A stretch of DNA of 64,000 bases, taken from NCBI GenBank assembly GCA_036740275.1, contig DAINEH010000002.1, forward strand, positions 1 to 64,000. The letters run 5' to 3'. Positions 36,792 to 46,330 of the stretch are shown piece after piece. The position numbers and the translations under genes are program-made. Within the stretch, counting starts at the first letter, position 1; each line of letters opens with the position of its first letter. The notes below the pieces were generated by a model. That model did not search any database, was not told the DNA's origin, and saw nothing but the letters and a program-made list of their open reading frames with translations. This stretch comes from Albidovulum sp002440625. GTDB taxonomy: Bacteria; Pseudomonadota; Alphaproteobacteria; Rhodobacterales; Rhodobacteraceae.

Positions 36792-37828
36792 AGCCAGGCT
36801 CCATCCTCCCGCCGCTCGCGCGCGACCTTGCCTGTCTTCCATAGATGGTTGAGATGCGCCACCGCTTCAACCAGCGCAAAGCCGTATTCCGCCTCGCCCA
36901 CCGGCCGCTTGAAGAGCGTGTCGAAGCATTCGGTGGCGACTTTCGGCTCAGCCAGCAGGTCCGTCAGCCGGGCGAGCGCGCCGACATGGTTGTCGATCAT
37001 CTGGTCGAGCCTGAGCGGCAGGCCGGTGAACGGCAGCTTGTGGCCGGGCAGGACAAGCTGATCGTCGCGCGCATGGATGGCAAAGCGCCGGCAACTCGCA
37101 ATCCACTCGGCGATCGGATCGGCCTCGGGTTCGGAGGCATAGACGCCGAGATTGGCCGAGATCGAGGGCAAAAGCTGGTCGCCGCCGATGATGAGGTCGC
37201 CGCCCGCTTCCCAGAAGGTCGCGTGCTCGGGGGCGTGGCCGTCGCCTGTGCGCACAAGCCAGTCGCGCCCGCCGATGCGGATCGTGTCACCCTCGGCGAT
37301 GCGGCTGTAGCCAAGCGGCAAGGGCGCCACGACATCGGCGAAGTTGAAGGGCCGCTCAGTGGCGCGCCGGGCAAGAAGGCCAGGCTCCATGCCGGCGCCG
37401 CGCCAGAAGTCGATGGTTTCGGGCACTGGCAGCGATTGCACGTCAAGGATCAGCATCCGCGCCAGAATCCAGCTTGTCCGCGTGGTGACAAGCTCTGCAC
37501 CCCGGGCCTGGAACCAGCCGGCAAGGCCGACATGGTCGGGGTGGTAATGGGTGACGACAACGCGCCTAACCGGCCTGCCGCCCAGCGGCCCGGCGATGAT
37601 CGCGTCCCATGTGGCGCGGGTGCGGCTGCTGTCAAAGCCGGTGTCGATCACCGTCCAGCCGTCGCCATCGTCGAGCGCGTAGACGTTCACATGGTCAAGC
37701 GCCATCGGCAGCGGCAGGCGCAGCCAGAGGATGCCCTCGACAATCTCGACCGCCTCGGCGCCTTGCGGCGCGTCAGCCCAGGGATAGCGGATGCCATCCC
37801 GGCCAGGATCGCCGCGCCCGTCCATCAT
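36764..37828 (-). CDS. MBL-fold metallo-hydrolase (glyoxalase II-like)
   Basis: 354 residues. The metallo-beta-lactamase motif HYHPDHVGLAG supplies HxHxDH, followed by GDGHAPEHATFWE (His ligand), GGDQLLPSIS (Asp) and LPGHKLPFTGLP (His). A C-terminal helical domain follows, as in glyoxalase II-like and lactamase-like proteins. ATG at 37828 overlaps the acyl-CoA dehydrogenase stop by four bases (ATGA). It probably hydrolyses a thioester or ester in the same degradative pathway (inference from context). Confidence 0.88.
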   Translation of the reverse strand: MMDGRGDPGRDGIRYPWADAPQGAEAVEIVEGILWLRLPLPMALDHVNVYALDDGDGWTVIDTGFDSSRTRATWDAIIAGPLGGRPVRRVVVTHYHPDHVGLAGWFQARGAELVTTRTSWILARMLILDVQSLPVPETIDFWRGAGMEPGLLARRATERPFNFADVVAPLPLGYSRIAEGDTIRIGGRDWLVRTGDGHAPEHATFWEAGGDLIIGGDQLLPSISANLGVYASEPEADPIAEWIASCRRFAIHARDDQLVLPGHKLPFTGLPLRLDQMIDNHVGALARLTDLLAEPKVATECFDTLFKRPVGEAEYGFALVEAVAHLNHLWKTGKVARERREDGAWLWQRKTPTT

Positions 37829-39516
37829 GACGCCAGATCGTCGGGCGAGAGCGACATGACGCCGTCGCTGCCGTCCCGCGCCTCGGCGAGATGGGCGGCG
37901 TACATGGGCAGGAGGCGGCGGATATAGACCCGCGCCAGTTTGCTTCTCGGGCCTTCGCCGCCCTCGGCCACTGCCGCACGCAGGTGGTAATGCGCACCAA
38001 GGACGCGAGCGAAGGCGCGCAAGAAGGGCGCTGCCCCGGCGAAGCGTTCGGCCATGTCCTGCGCGACCATCCATTCGGTGGCCTCGCGCAGCGTCTCCGC
38101 CGCCGACCAGACATCGCCGGCCAGTTCGGGCAGCACGGCCCGCGCCGCCTCGGCGTCATCCTCGATCTCCTCAAGGACACGATAGGCCATCTCGCCGCCG
38201 TCCATCATCTTGCGGCCAACAAGGTCCATCGCCTGAATGCCGTTGGTGCCTTCGTAGATCGGCGTGATCCGCACGTCGCGGTAGTACTGCGCCACGCCGG
38301 TTTCCTCGATATAGCCCATGCCGCCATGAACCTGCACCGCGGTCTCGCTGACCATGCAGCCGACATCGGTGCCATAGGCCTTGGCGATGGGGGTCAGGAA
38401 CGCCGCGCGTGCCGCCCAGTCGTCTGCCCCGGTCGCCGTGTGCATGTCGGTCGCCACGGCGCAGGCAAGGCCGATGGCGCGGGCGGCAAAGACCTCGGCC
38501 CGCATGGTGGCGAGCATCCGGCGCACGTCCGGGTGGTTGGCGATCACGCCCATCTGGTTGCGCTCCTGCGCGTATTCGACGGCCTTCTGGCAGGCGGCCT
38601 CGGCCACGCCCACGCCCTGCATCCCGACGCCAAGGCGCGCGTTGTTCATCATGGTGAACATCGCCGCCATGCCCTTGTTCTCTTCCCCGACGAGCCAGCC
38701 GGTCGCACCCTCATAGGACATCACGCAGGTCGGAGAGCCGTGGATGCCGAGCTTGTGTTCAAGGCTGACGACCTTCAGGCTGTTGGCCTTGCCGGGCTTG
38801 CCATTGGCATCCGGCAGGTACTTCGGCACGATGAAAAGGCTGATGCCCTTCGTCCCGGCCGCCGCCCCCGGCAGCCGCGCAAGGACGAGGTGGGAGATGT
38901 TTTCCACCACATCGGAATCGCCCCAGGTGATGAAGATCTTCTGGCCGGTGATGGCATAGGTGCCGTCGCCCTTCGGCTCGGCCTTGGTCCTGAGCGCGCC
39001 GACATCCGACCCGGCTTGCGGCTCGGTCAGGTTCATGGTCCCCGACCATTCGCCCGACACGAGCTTCGGGATGTAAAGCGCCTTGATCTCGTCCGAGGCG
39101 TGATGCTCCAGCGCCTCGATATGCCCTTGAGTGAGCAGCGGGTTGAGTTGCAGTGCAAGACAGGCGCCCGACAGCATGTCGTTGATCGCCATGTTCACCG
39201 TCTGCGGCAGGCCCATGCCGCCATGTTCCTGCGGCGAGGCGACGCCGATCCAGCCGCCCTCCGCGATCGCGCGGAAGGCTTCGGCGAAACCGGGCGAGGT
39301 GCGGACGACGCCGTTTTCCAGCCTGGCGGGAACCTTGTCGCCGTTGATATTCACCGGGGCGACGACGGTATCGCAAAGCTTCGCCGCCTCGGTCAGGATC
39401 GCCTCGACCATGTCGGGGGTGGCTTCGGCGTAGCGCTCCGTCTCGGCAATGCGGGTGAAGGGGACGACGTGATCAAGCACGAACCGAATGTCGTCGATGG
39501 GGGAACGGTAGGTCAT
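37825..39516 (-). CDS. Acyl-CoA dehydrogenase (DmdC/AcdA-like, long form with extra C-terminal domain)
   Basis: 563 residues, FAD-dependent alpha,beta-dehydrogenation of an acyl-CoA. FAD/substrate motifs are visible: MNLTEPQAGSDVGAL, QKIFITWGDSDV, and the C-terminal TPIYEGTNGIQAMDLVGRKM with the catalytic Glu in IYEGTNG. The extra C-terminal domain (about 460-563) is typical of the roughly 570-600 residue group that includes DmdC (3-methylmercaptopropionyl-CoA dehydrogenase). The exact substrate is not proved. First gene of an operon with MBL and DUF6173 genes. Confidence 0.9.
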   Translation of the reverse strand: MTYRSPIDDIRFVLDHVVPFTRIAETERYAEATPDMVEAILTEAAKLCDTVVAPVNINGDKVPARLENGVVRTSPGFAEAFRAIAEGGWIGVASPQEHGGMGLPQTVNMAINDMLSGACLALQLNPLLTQGHIEALEHHASDEIKALYIPKLVSGEWSGTMNLTEPQAGSDVGALRTKAEPKGDGTYAITGQKIFITWGDSDVVENISHLVLARLPGAAAGTKGISLFIVPKYLPDANGKPGKANSLKVVSLEHKLGIHGSPTCVMSYEGATGWLVGEENKGMAAMFTMMNNARLGVGMQGVGVAEAACQKAVEYAQERNQMGVIANHPDVRRMLATMRAEVFAARAIGLACAVATDMHTATGADDWAARAAFLTPIAKAYGTDVGCMVSETAVQVHGGMGYIEETGVAQYYRDVRITPIYEGTNGIQAMDLVGRKMMDGGEMAYRVLEEIEDDAEAARAVLPELAGDVWSAAETLREATEWMVAQDMAERFAGAAPFLRAFARVLGAHYHLRAAVAEGGEGPRSKLARVYIRRLLPMYAAHLAEARDGSDGVMSLSPDDLAS

Positions 39517-39655
39517 CTGAAACTCCCGGCGGCTTGGCAATCCGAATGCCCGCGCATATGAAACTGTCTAGAAGCTCTTCGCAATCTCTGCCTCAGGGCG
39601 GCCCCCGGCAACTTTAACGCTGCGTCACGATGGGCGCATCTGGAAGTGACCTTCC

Positions 39656-40597
39656 GTGACTGAACGCCTTACCCCCGATGCGACCGGGCTTGCCCAAGCC
39701 GCAGGCCTGCTGAAGGCCGGCGATCTCGTCGCTTTTCCGACTGAGACGGTCTATGGCCTTGGCGGCGATGCCCGCTCCGACATCGCCGTCGCGCGCATCT
39801 TCGAGGCAAAGGGCCGTCCGCGCTTCAACCCGCTGATCGTGCATGTGCCCGACATTGCCGCCGCACGGCGGCTGGCGCATTTCGACGACCGCGCCGAACG
39901 GGTCGCCTCGGCTTTCTGGCCCGGCCCCTTGACGCTGGTCTTGCCGCTCCGCGCGGAGGCAGGGCTTTCGGCGCTCGTGACGGCGGAACTCACGTCGGTC
40001 GCGATCCGCGTTCCCGCCCATCCGGTGGCGCAGGGGCTTCTCCGCGCCTTCGGCGGGCCGGTCGCCGCGCCCTCGGCCAATCCTTCGGGGCGGGTCAGCC
40101 CGACGCGGGCCGATCATGTCATGGAAGGGCTTTCAGGCCGCATCGCGGCGGTGGTTGACGGCGGGGCATCGGCGGTCGGGCTGGAATCGACCATCCTTGG
40201 CCTTGTGGGCGAGGCGCGGCTTCTGCGTCCCGGCGGCATTCCGGCGGAGGTGCTGGAGGCATGCCTCGGCATGCCGCTTCTGACCGGCGCGGACCCGGCG
40301 CGGCCCACCGCTCCCGGCCAGCTTGCCTCGCATTACGCGCCGGGTGCGGCGGTGCGCCTTGGCGTCACGACGCCTTCGTCCGGCGCGGTCTGGATCGGCT
40401 TCGGCCCCGATTGCCGGGGCGCGGCAATCAACCTTTCGGAAACCGGCGATCTGGTCGAGGCGGCGGCAAACCTCTTCCACGCCCTGCGCGAGGCGGACCG
40501 GCTTGCTTTCGGCGTGATCGAGGTCGCACCGATCCCCGACCACGGCCTTGGCCGCGCCATCAACGACCGCCTGCGAAGGGCCGCGGCGCCAAGGTAG
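39656..40597 (+). CDS. L-threonylcarbamoyladenylate synthase (TsaC/Sua5 family)
   Basis: Makes threonylcarbamoyl-AMP for the universal t6A37 tRNA modification. 313 residues. YrdC domain (about 10-200) with LVAFPTETVYGLGGDA, KGRPRFNPLIVHV and VAAPSANPSGRVSPTRADHV. The C-terminal Sua5 extension (LASHYAPGAAVRLG...) marks the long Sua5 form rather than short TsaC. GTG start at 39656. Convergent with the FAD oxidoreductase gene. Confidence 0.93.
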   Translation: MTERLTPDATGLAQAAGLLKAGDLVAFPTETVYGLGGDARSDIAVARIFEAKGRPRFNPLIVHVPDIAAARRLAHFDDRAERVASAFWPGPLTLVLPLRAEAGLSALVTAELTSVAIRVPAHPVAQGLLRAFGGPVAAPSANPSGRVSPTRADHVMEGLSGRIAAVVDGGASAVGLESTILGLVGEARLLRPGGIPAEVLEACLGMPLLTGADPARPTAPGQLASHYAPGAAVRLGVTTPSSGAVWIGFGPDCRGAAINLSETGDLVEAAANLFHALREADRLAFGVIEVAPIPDHGLGRAINDRLRRAAAPR

Positions 40598-40600
40598 CGG

Positions 40601-41650
40601 TCAGAGGCTGTCCTCGACCCGAAACCCGTCCGGGATTGCATCGTGCCCTTCAAGCACCAGATCGGCCATCACCGTTGCCACCTTCGGTGCCATGCCGAAG
40701 CCGATCTTGAAGCCGCCATTGGCGACGTACGCTCCCGCCCGCCCCGGCCAGGCGCCCAGCATCGGCGCCCGGCTCTTCGCGCGCGGACGCAACCCCGCCC
40801 AGCGTTCGATGACCGGCGCGTCGCGAAGCGCTGGGCAGGCGGCGCGGGCCGCCGCAATCACCACCTCAAGCCGTTCGTCGACCGTATCCGGCGCATCGAA
40901 GACCCTTTCCGAGGTTGACCCCACCGCGACGGTCCCGTCGCCATGCGGCACGATATGCACGCCATCGACGAAAAGTTGCGGCCGGGTTTCAAATCCCGGA
41001 CAGGCGAAAAGCGCGGCCTGCCCCTTGACGGCGCCGCCGATATCGCGCCCGAGGTCCGTACCAAGCGCCGCGAGACCCGCCGCTCCGGTGGCCCAGACGA
41101 CTGGCCCCGCGCCCGTCGGCGCCTCCACCCCCTCGGTCACGGAACCGCCCCGCGCCCGGATCGCCGCGACGAGCGCCCGTGCCGCCTGCCGGGGATGGAG
41201 CCGCGCCGAGAGCGTGTCGCGGATCAGAAAGCCGCTGGGCGAGGCTGGCTGCCAGCCGTCATCCATGACAGGGACCAGATCCCAGACCGCCGCATCGCGC
41301 CAGAGCGCCTTTGCCCCCGCCCCGCGCGTCCTTGCGAGATCAAGCGCCGCCGCATCGGCGACGGGCTGCATCCGGCCCGTGCGGGCATAGCCCGGATCGA
41401 CCCCGCCTGCCGCCGCGACCCCTGCCCAGAACGCGGGCGCCATGAGCAGGCTCTCAAGCTGGAACTGCTTCTTCGGATTCCATTGCTCCGGCACATGCGG
41501 GGCCAGCGCGCCGACGATCCCGCCCGACGATCCCGCACCGATCCGCGTCTTTTCCAGAACGTTCACCTTCGCGCCACGTCGGGCGCATTCCCAGGCGATG
41601 GCGAGGCCGAAGATCCCCGCCCCCATCACCGTGACGTCCGGCGTTGCCAT
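40601..41650 (-). CDS. FAD-dependent oxidoreductase (DAO family), candidate MnmC2-like oxidase
   Basis: 349 residues with an N-terminal dinucleotide fold VMGAGIFGLAIAWECARRG, the DAO loop IGAGSSGGIVGALAPHVPEQ, and the C-terminal AYVANGGFKIGFGMAPK. The GASGx..GAL.P pattern recalls the C-terminal oxidase half of E. coli MnmC, which converts cmnm5s2U to nm5s2U. It is divergent, 43 bases from mnmD, which encodes the other half. Alternatively it is a glycine or D-amino acid oxidase-like enzyme; general DAO identity is firm, the specific role is inference. ATG at 41650. Confidence 0.8.
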   Translation of the reverse strand: MATPDVTVMGAGIFGLAIAWECARRGAKVNVLEKTRIGAGSSGGIVGALAPHVPEQWNPKKQFQLESLLMAPAFWAGVAAAGGVDPGYARTGRMQPVADAAALDLARTRGAGAKALWRDAAVWDLVPVMDDGWQPASPSGFLIRDTLSARLHPRQAARALVAAIRARGGSVTEGVEAPTGAGPVVWATGAAGLAALGTDLGRDIGGAVKGQAALFACPGFETRPQLFVDGVHIVPHGDGTVAVGSTSERVFDAPDTVDERLEVVIAAARAACPALRDAPVIERWAGLRPRAKSRAPMLGAWPGRAGAYVANGGFKIGFGMAPKVATVMADLVLEGHDAIPDGFRVEDSL

Positions 41651-41693
41651 TCCCTGCCCTTCCCGCATAAGTCGGGCAGAAGGGTTAGGGCAG

Positions 41694-42380
41694 ATGACCA
41701 CAAAGGACCAGAGCGAGCGCGTGACATGGCGCGACGGGACGCTGCCCGTCTCGGCGCTGTTCGACGATCCGTATTTCTCGCTCGCCAATGGCCTCGCCGA
41801 AACCCGGCACGTCTTTCTGGCGGGGAATGACCTCCCCGGCAGGTTCCGCGACGGGTTCCAGATCGCTGAGCTTGGCTTCGGCACCGGCCTCAACCTGATG
41901 GCCGCCTCTATTGCCTGGGAGGTAGCCGGCATTCCCGGCAGGCTCCGCTTCACCAGTTTCGAAGCCTTTCCGATGCCCGCCGCCGACATGAACCGGGCAC
42001 TGGCCGCCTTCCCCGAGGTTCATGGCCGCGCCCGCCCCCTCCTCCATGCCTGGGCCCGTGGCGAACGCCGTTTCGCGCTTGGCCCGGTCGAGGTGGAGGT
42101 GGTCGAAGGCGACGCGCGCGAAACCCTGCCCCGCTCGCGGGTTATGGCCGACGCCTGGTTCCTCGACGGTTTTTCCCCGGCGCGGAACCCCGAGCTTTGG
42201 GGCGAAGACCTGCTGGCCGAGGTCGCCCGCCATACCGCACCGGGCGGCACTTTCGCCACCTACACGGCGGCGGGTTTCGTCCGGCGGGGCTTGCAGTCGG
42301 CGGGTTTTCAGGTAGAGCGCGTTCAGGGCTTCGGCACCAAGCGGCACATGAGCCGCGGCTTCCTGGACAGCGCGGCATGA
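41694..42380 (+). CDS. mnmD: tRNA 5-methylaminomethyl-2-thiouridine methyltransferase MnmD
   Basis: SAM-dependent methyltransferase that makes mnm5 on U34 of several tRNAs, the stand-alone equivalent of the N-terminal half of MnmC. 228 residues. SAM motif AELGFGTGLNLM and the characteristic DAWFLDGFSPARNPELWG are present, then the ending TKRHMSRGF. ATG at 41694 with AGGG upstream. Stop overlaps the start of the DMT gene (ATGA). An FAD oxidase gene lies immediately divergent. Confidence 0.92.
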   Translation: MTTKDQSERVTWRDGTLPVSALFDDPYFSLANGLAETRHVFLAGNDLPGRFRDGFQIAELGFGTGLNLMAASIAWEVAGIPGRLRFTSFEAFPMPAADMNRALAAFPEVHGRARPLLHAWARGERRFALGPVEVEVVEGDARETLPRSRVMADAWFLDGFSPARNPELWGEDLLAEVARHTAPGGTFATYTAAGFVRRGLQSAGFQVERVQGFGTKRHMSRGFLDSAA

Positions 42381-43255
42381 GCGAACAGAACAACCGCCTC
42401 GGCGCCTGGCTGATGATTGCCACGAGCTTTGTCTTCGCCATGCAGGACGGCATCTCGCGCCATCTGGCCGACAGCTACAACGTCTACATGGTGGTGATGA
42501 TCCGTTTCTGGTTCTTCGCCGCCTTCGTGATGGTGCTGGCGGCACGCAAGCCGGGCGGCATCCGCGCCGCAACGCACAGCCGCTTTCCGCTGTTGCAGAT
42601 CACACGCGGCGTGCTTCTCGCCGCCGAGGTCTGCGTCATGGTCACGGCATTTACCCTTCTCGGCCTTGTCGAAAGCCATGCCGTCTTCACCAGCTATCCC
42701 TTGCTCGTCGCCGCCCTTTCCGGACCGGTCCTTGGCGAAAAGGTCGGCTGGCGGCGCTGGTCTGCGATCGGTGTCGGTTTCGTCGGCGTCCTCATCATCC
42801 TTGAGCCTGGGGTCCGGGTCTTCTCGCCCACCGCTGTGATCCCGCTGGTCGCGGCGGCGATGTTCGCGCTCTACGGCCTCCTGACGCGCTTCGTGGCGCG
42901 GGGCGACTCGGCCTCGGTCAGCTTCTTCTGGACAGGGATCACCGGGGCCGTGGCGATGACCCCGGTCGGCATCCTCTACTGGCAACCGATGAGCCTTGCC
43001 GACTGGGGCTGGATGGCCGTGCTCTGCTGCACGGCCGCGACCGGGCACTGGCTGATGATCCGTTCGCTGGAAGTCGCCGAGGCGAGCGCGGTGCAGCCCT
43101 TCGCCTATTTCCAGCTGGTTTTCGTGGCGGTGCTTGGCCTGACGCTTTTTGACGAGGTGCTGCGGCCCAACGTCGCGATCGGCGCCGCCATCGTCGTCGC
43201 CGCCGGCCTCTTCACGCTCTGGCGGCAGCGGGTCAGGGCGAAGGCGGGAAGGTAG
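42377..43255 (+). CDS. DMT-superfamily (EamA) transporter
   Basis: 292 residues, ten hydrophobic helices in two EamA halves, starting MSEQNNRLGAWLMIATSFVFAMQDGISRHLA. The start ATG overlaps the mnmD stop, so the two genes are translationally coupled. The transported metabolite is unknown. Overlap with mnmD may be only positional. Confidence 0.88.
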   Translation: MSEQNNRLGAWLMIATSFVFAMQDGISRHLADSYNVYMVVMIRFWFFAAFVMVLAARKPGGIRAATHSRFPLLQITRGVLLAAEVCVMVTAFTLLGLVESHAVFTSYPLLVAALSGPVLGEKVGWRRWSAIGVGFVGVLIILEPGVRVFSPTAVIPLVAAAMFALYGLLTRFVARGDSASVSFFWTGITGAVAMTPVGILYWQPMSLADWGWMAVLCCTAATGHWLMIRSLEVAEASAVQPFAYFQLVFVAVLGLTLFDEVLRPNVAIGAAIVVAAGLFTLWRQRVRAKAGR

Positions 43256-43340
43256 GGGCGGCGCGATGGCGCCACCCCGCGGGCCGACGCGCCCTTTCGT
43301 TGCTCATCGGAGATACGCGGTTGGCGGCGACTTCGCCCCC

Positions 43341-45284
43341 TCACCGCCCCTTCAGCTCATCCGTGAACCGGATCGCTCCGGCCTGCCCGCTCAGCCGGGC
43401 GCGGTAGATCGGCAGGCTTTCAGCGACGCGCATCACATAGGTCTGCGTCTCGCGGAAGGGGATGGCCTCGATCCAGTCGACAGGATCGACGGCATCGCTG
43501 CGCGGGTCGCCCAGAAGCTCGATCCATTGCCGCGACCGGCCCGGCCCGGCGTTGTAGCCGGAGGCGACGAGCAACGGCGAAGTGCCGAACTCCGCCACCA
43601 GCCCTTCGAGATAGGCCGAACCGAGGGAAGCGTTGTACTTCCAGTCGGTCGTCAGCTTGCCCGGCTCATAGCTGACGCCGATCTTCGCGGCCATCATCTT
43701 GGCGGTGCCGGGCATGACCTGCATCAGCCCGCGCGCGCCGGCGGGCGAGATGACGGCAGCGTTGAACTCGCTTTCCCGCCGGGCGATCGCCAGCGCAAGC
43801 TCCGGGTCCACCGGCAATTGCATCCCCGACAGCGCCGGCACCGGGAAATAGGCCGAAGGCCAGATGACCCCCTTGTCGGCGGCGGCTTTGGCGAGTGACA
43901 GGGCCACGTAGGGCTCCTTCGCCTCCATCGCCATGCCGGCAAGGCGGCCGATCTCATTCCCGTCGAGGCCCTCGCTCAGTTGCAGGAGGAACCGCGCCGC
44001 CAGCGTCTCATCCCCTGCGGCCATCAACTCGCGCGCGGCAAGGAATACCGTCGAGCCGGTGAAGCTGCCCTTTCGCCAGTCGGGGAAGCTTTCGCCGCCG
44101 ACCATGGCGGGCGAAAGCGGCAGGCCGACCTTTTCCGCCGAGAGAAGGCCGTAAAAGGAGGTCTGGAACCGCGCGCCCTCGGCATAGGCGGCGCCGGCCT
44201 CGCCGGGCTGGCCCAAGGATTCAAGCGCGCGGCCCTCCCAGTAATTTGCGCGGGCGAGGCTGATCGGGCCACGCACGGCCTTTTCCGCGCGGCGGAAGTG
44301 CTTCAGCGCGGTTTCCGGTTGGCCGAGTTTCCTCAGCGCGATGTAACCGGCGAGCCATTCGAGATCGGCGTAGTCGCTGCCGCTTTCCAGATAGTGCCGC
44401 GCCGCCATCTTGTAGGCCCGGGAAGGATCGCCCTCGCGCATTTCCTTGCGGGCAAGGCGCCGGCGCCAGTCGGCCCATTGCGCCGGGTCGCCGAGCGCCT
44501 GCGCGCTTGCCGAGCGTTCAAGAAGAAGGTCGCCAGCGCCGTCGTAAATATCCTTGCGGATGCGCCAGCGGAAGCGGTCGTAGGCGAGGCCGCCGGAGGA
44601 CATCGCCTTTTCCGGCAAGGCGGAGACAAGCCCGTCCACTCCCTTGTCGTCGGCCTGAAGGGCGACCCGCGCTTCTGCCACCGCGCGGGTGAAGGGGCTG
44701 TTGAAGGGCAGCATCCGCCGCGCATCCTCGGTATAGCCCTCACGCAGCATAGCCGCCGTGCGGCCATCGTGATGTTCGGCGAGGATGGGGGCGTAAAAAG
44801 CAAGGAAACTGTCCTGCTCATTGGCCGTCATCGGCATGGTGCGCCAGGCGCGGATCGCCTCTTTCCGCGCGGCATCCTCCTGGCCCGCGGCCTGAAGCGC
44901 CCGGACCAGCGCGAGGCTGCCGGCTCCGGTCTGCGGCGGGCCGCTGCGGAAATAGGCGATGACCTGATCGGCCCCCGCACCGGCCATCTGGGCCTCGCCC
45001 TGCTTGCGCAGCAGGGACATGCCCGGCCAGTCGGGGTAGCTGGTCAGAAAAGCCTGATACTCGCCGAATGACCCGCTGCCATCGCGCAGCCTTTCCCAGT
45101 CGATGATCGCTGCCGACAGCGGGCCGGAAGCGCGCGCCTGCGCCACCGCGCCGGGCCAGTCGCCCTTGTCGGCAAGCCTGAGCGCGGCCTTCAGGCCCGC
45201 GCTTTCGTCCGCCTGCGCGGAGGGCGTCATCGGCATAATGAGCATTAGCGCCAGCGAGGCGGCGCGCGTCGTGGTTCGGATCAT
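43341..45284 (-). CDS. slt: Soluble lytic murein transglycosylase (Slt70-like)
   Basis: 647 residues. Signal peptide ending about TPSAQADE; a long alpha-helical ring-like region, then the SLT domain (about 480-620) with catalytic Glu in ARRESEFNAAVISPAGARGLMQVMPGTA and ASGYNAGPGRSRQWIE. Cuts peptidoglycan glycan strands to 1,6-anhydro ends in the periplasm. ATG at 45284; a TTG three codons up is an alternative. Divergent from dapA, a pairing often seen in alphaproteobacteria. Confidence 0.93.
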   Translation of the reverse strand: MIRTTTRAASLALMLIMPMTPSAQADESAGLKAALRLADKGDWPGAVAQARASGPLSAAIIDWERLRDGSGSFGEYQAFLTSYPDWPGMSLLRKQGEAQMAGAGADQVIAYFRSGPPQTGAGSLALVRALQAAGQEDAARKEAIRAWRTMPMTANEQDSFLAFYAPILAEHHDGRTAAMLREGYTEDARRMLPFNSPFTRAVAEARVALQADDKGVDGLVSALPEKAMSSGGLAYDRFRWRIRKDIYDGAGDLLLERSASAQALGDPAQWADWRRRLARKEMREGDPSRAYKMAARHYLESGSDYADLEWLAGYIALRKLGQPETALKHFRRAEKAVRGPISLARANYWEGRALESLGQPGEAGAAYAEGARFQTSFYGLLSAEKVGLPLSPAMVGGESFPDWRKGSFTGSTVFLAARELMAAGDETLAARFLLQLSEGLDGNEIGRLAGMAMEAKEPYVALSLAKAAADKGVIWPSAYFPVPALSGMQLPVDPELALAIARRESEFNAAVISPAGARGLMQVMPGTAKMMAAKIGVSYEPGKLTTDWKYNASLGSAYLEGLVAEFGTSPLLVASGYNAGPGRSRQWIELLGDPRSDAVDPVDWIEAIPFRETQTYVMRVAESLPIYRARLSGQAGAIRFTDELKGR

Positions 45285-45433
45285 GGCCTGCAACTGCTTT
45301 CGGTTCTTTTTTCGCTAGGATACCCTGCCTGCCGCAACCTGCAACACACAAACTTGGCAAGCGCCCCGCCGCCCTATAGGTTCCGCGCGATTTCAATGGG
45401 GCGAGTCTCGCCCGGAACCGCAAGGAGCGTGTC

Positions 45434-46309
45434 ATGTTCAAAGGGTCTTTCGTAGCCCTCGTCACGCCGTTCAAGGACGGCGCGCTGGATCTGGCCGCGC
45501 TGAAGAAACTTGTGGACTGGCATATCGCCGAAGGCACGCACGGCCTTGTCCCGGTCGGGACGACCGGCGAAAGCCCCACGCTCAGCCACGAGGAACATGG
45601 CCGCGTGATCGAAGAGGTGGTGAAAGCCGCCGCCGGGCGCGTGCCGGTCATCGCCGGGGCCGGGTCGAACAACACCGCCGAGGGCGTCGCGCTGATCCAG
45701 CATGCCGAAAAGGCCGGGGCCAATGGGGCGCTTGTCGTGACCCCCTATTACAACAAGCCAACCCAGCGCGGGCTTTACGCGCATTTCAAGGCGATGCACG
45801 ACGCATCGACCCTGCCGATCATCATCTACAACATCCCGCCGCGTTCGGTCATCGACATGACGCCCGAGACGATGGGTGCACTGGCGAAACTGCCGCGCAT
45901 CGTCGGGGTGAAGGATGCCACCGGCAAGATCGAACGGGTCAGCCAGCAACGCGCCTCCTGCGGCAAGGATTTCATCCAGCTTTCGGGCGAGGATGCGACG
46001 GCGCTTGGCTTCAACGCCCACGGCGGGGTCGGCTGCATTTCAGTCACGGCCAACGTGGCACCGAAGCTTTGCGCCGAGTTCCAGGAGGCAACGCTTGCCG
46101 GCGACTTCGCCACGGCGCTCGCCTATCAGGACCGGCTGATGCCGCTGCATGAGGCGATCTTCATCGAGCCGGGGCTGGCCGGGGCCAAGTATGGCCTCTC
46201 GAAGCTCGGCCTCTGCTCGGAAGAGGTCCGCTCGCCGCTGACGACGCTCCTGCCCGAGACCAAGGCGAAGATCGACGCGGCGATGCGGTTTGCCGGTCTG
46301 GTGAACTGA
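45434..46309 (+). CDS. dapA: 4-hydroxy-tetrahydrodipicolinate synthase
   Basis: Condenses pyruvate with aspartate semialdehyde in lysine and diaminopimelate synthesis. 291-residue TIM barrel with the Schiff-base Lys160 in RIVGVKDATG, Tyr132 in IIYNIPPRSV and the Thr pair in VPVGTTGESPTL. The ATG at 45434 follows AAGGAG. A GGGCGA/TCGCCC hairpin (45399-45413) lies in the leader. It starts a rightward run towards smpB. Confidence 0.97.
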   Translation: MFKGSFVALVTPFKDGALDLAALKKLVDWHIAEGTHGLVPVGTTGESPTLSHEEHGRVIEEVVKAAAGRVPVIAGAGSNNTAEGVALIQHAEKAGANGALVVTPYYNKPTQRGLYAHFKAMHDASTLPIIIYNIPPRSVIDMTPETMGALAKLPRIVGVKDATGKIERVSQQRASCGKDFIQLSGEDATALGFNAHGGVGCISVTANVAPKLCAEFQEATLAGDFATALAYQDRLMPLHEAIFIEPGLAGAKYGLSKLGLCSEEVRSPLTTLLPETKAKIDAAMRFAGLVN

Positions 46310-46330
46310 GGCTGGTAGAAAGCAAGAGCT

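Noticed and set aside
37891..39561. 556-codon open frame on the + strand
   Set aside because: Antisense shadow of the acyl-CoA dehydrogenase gene; composition is His/Arg/Asp-rich.
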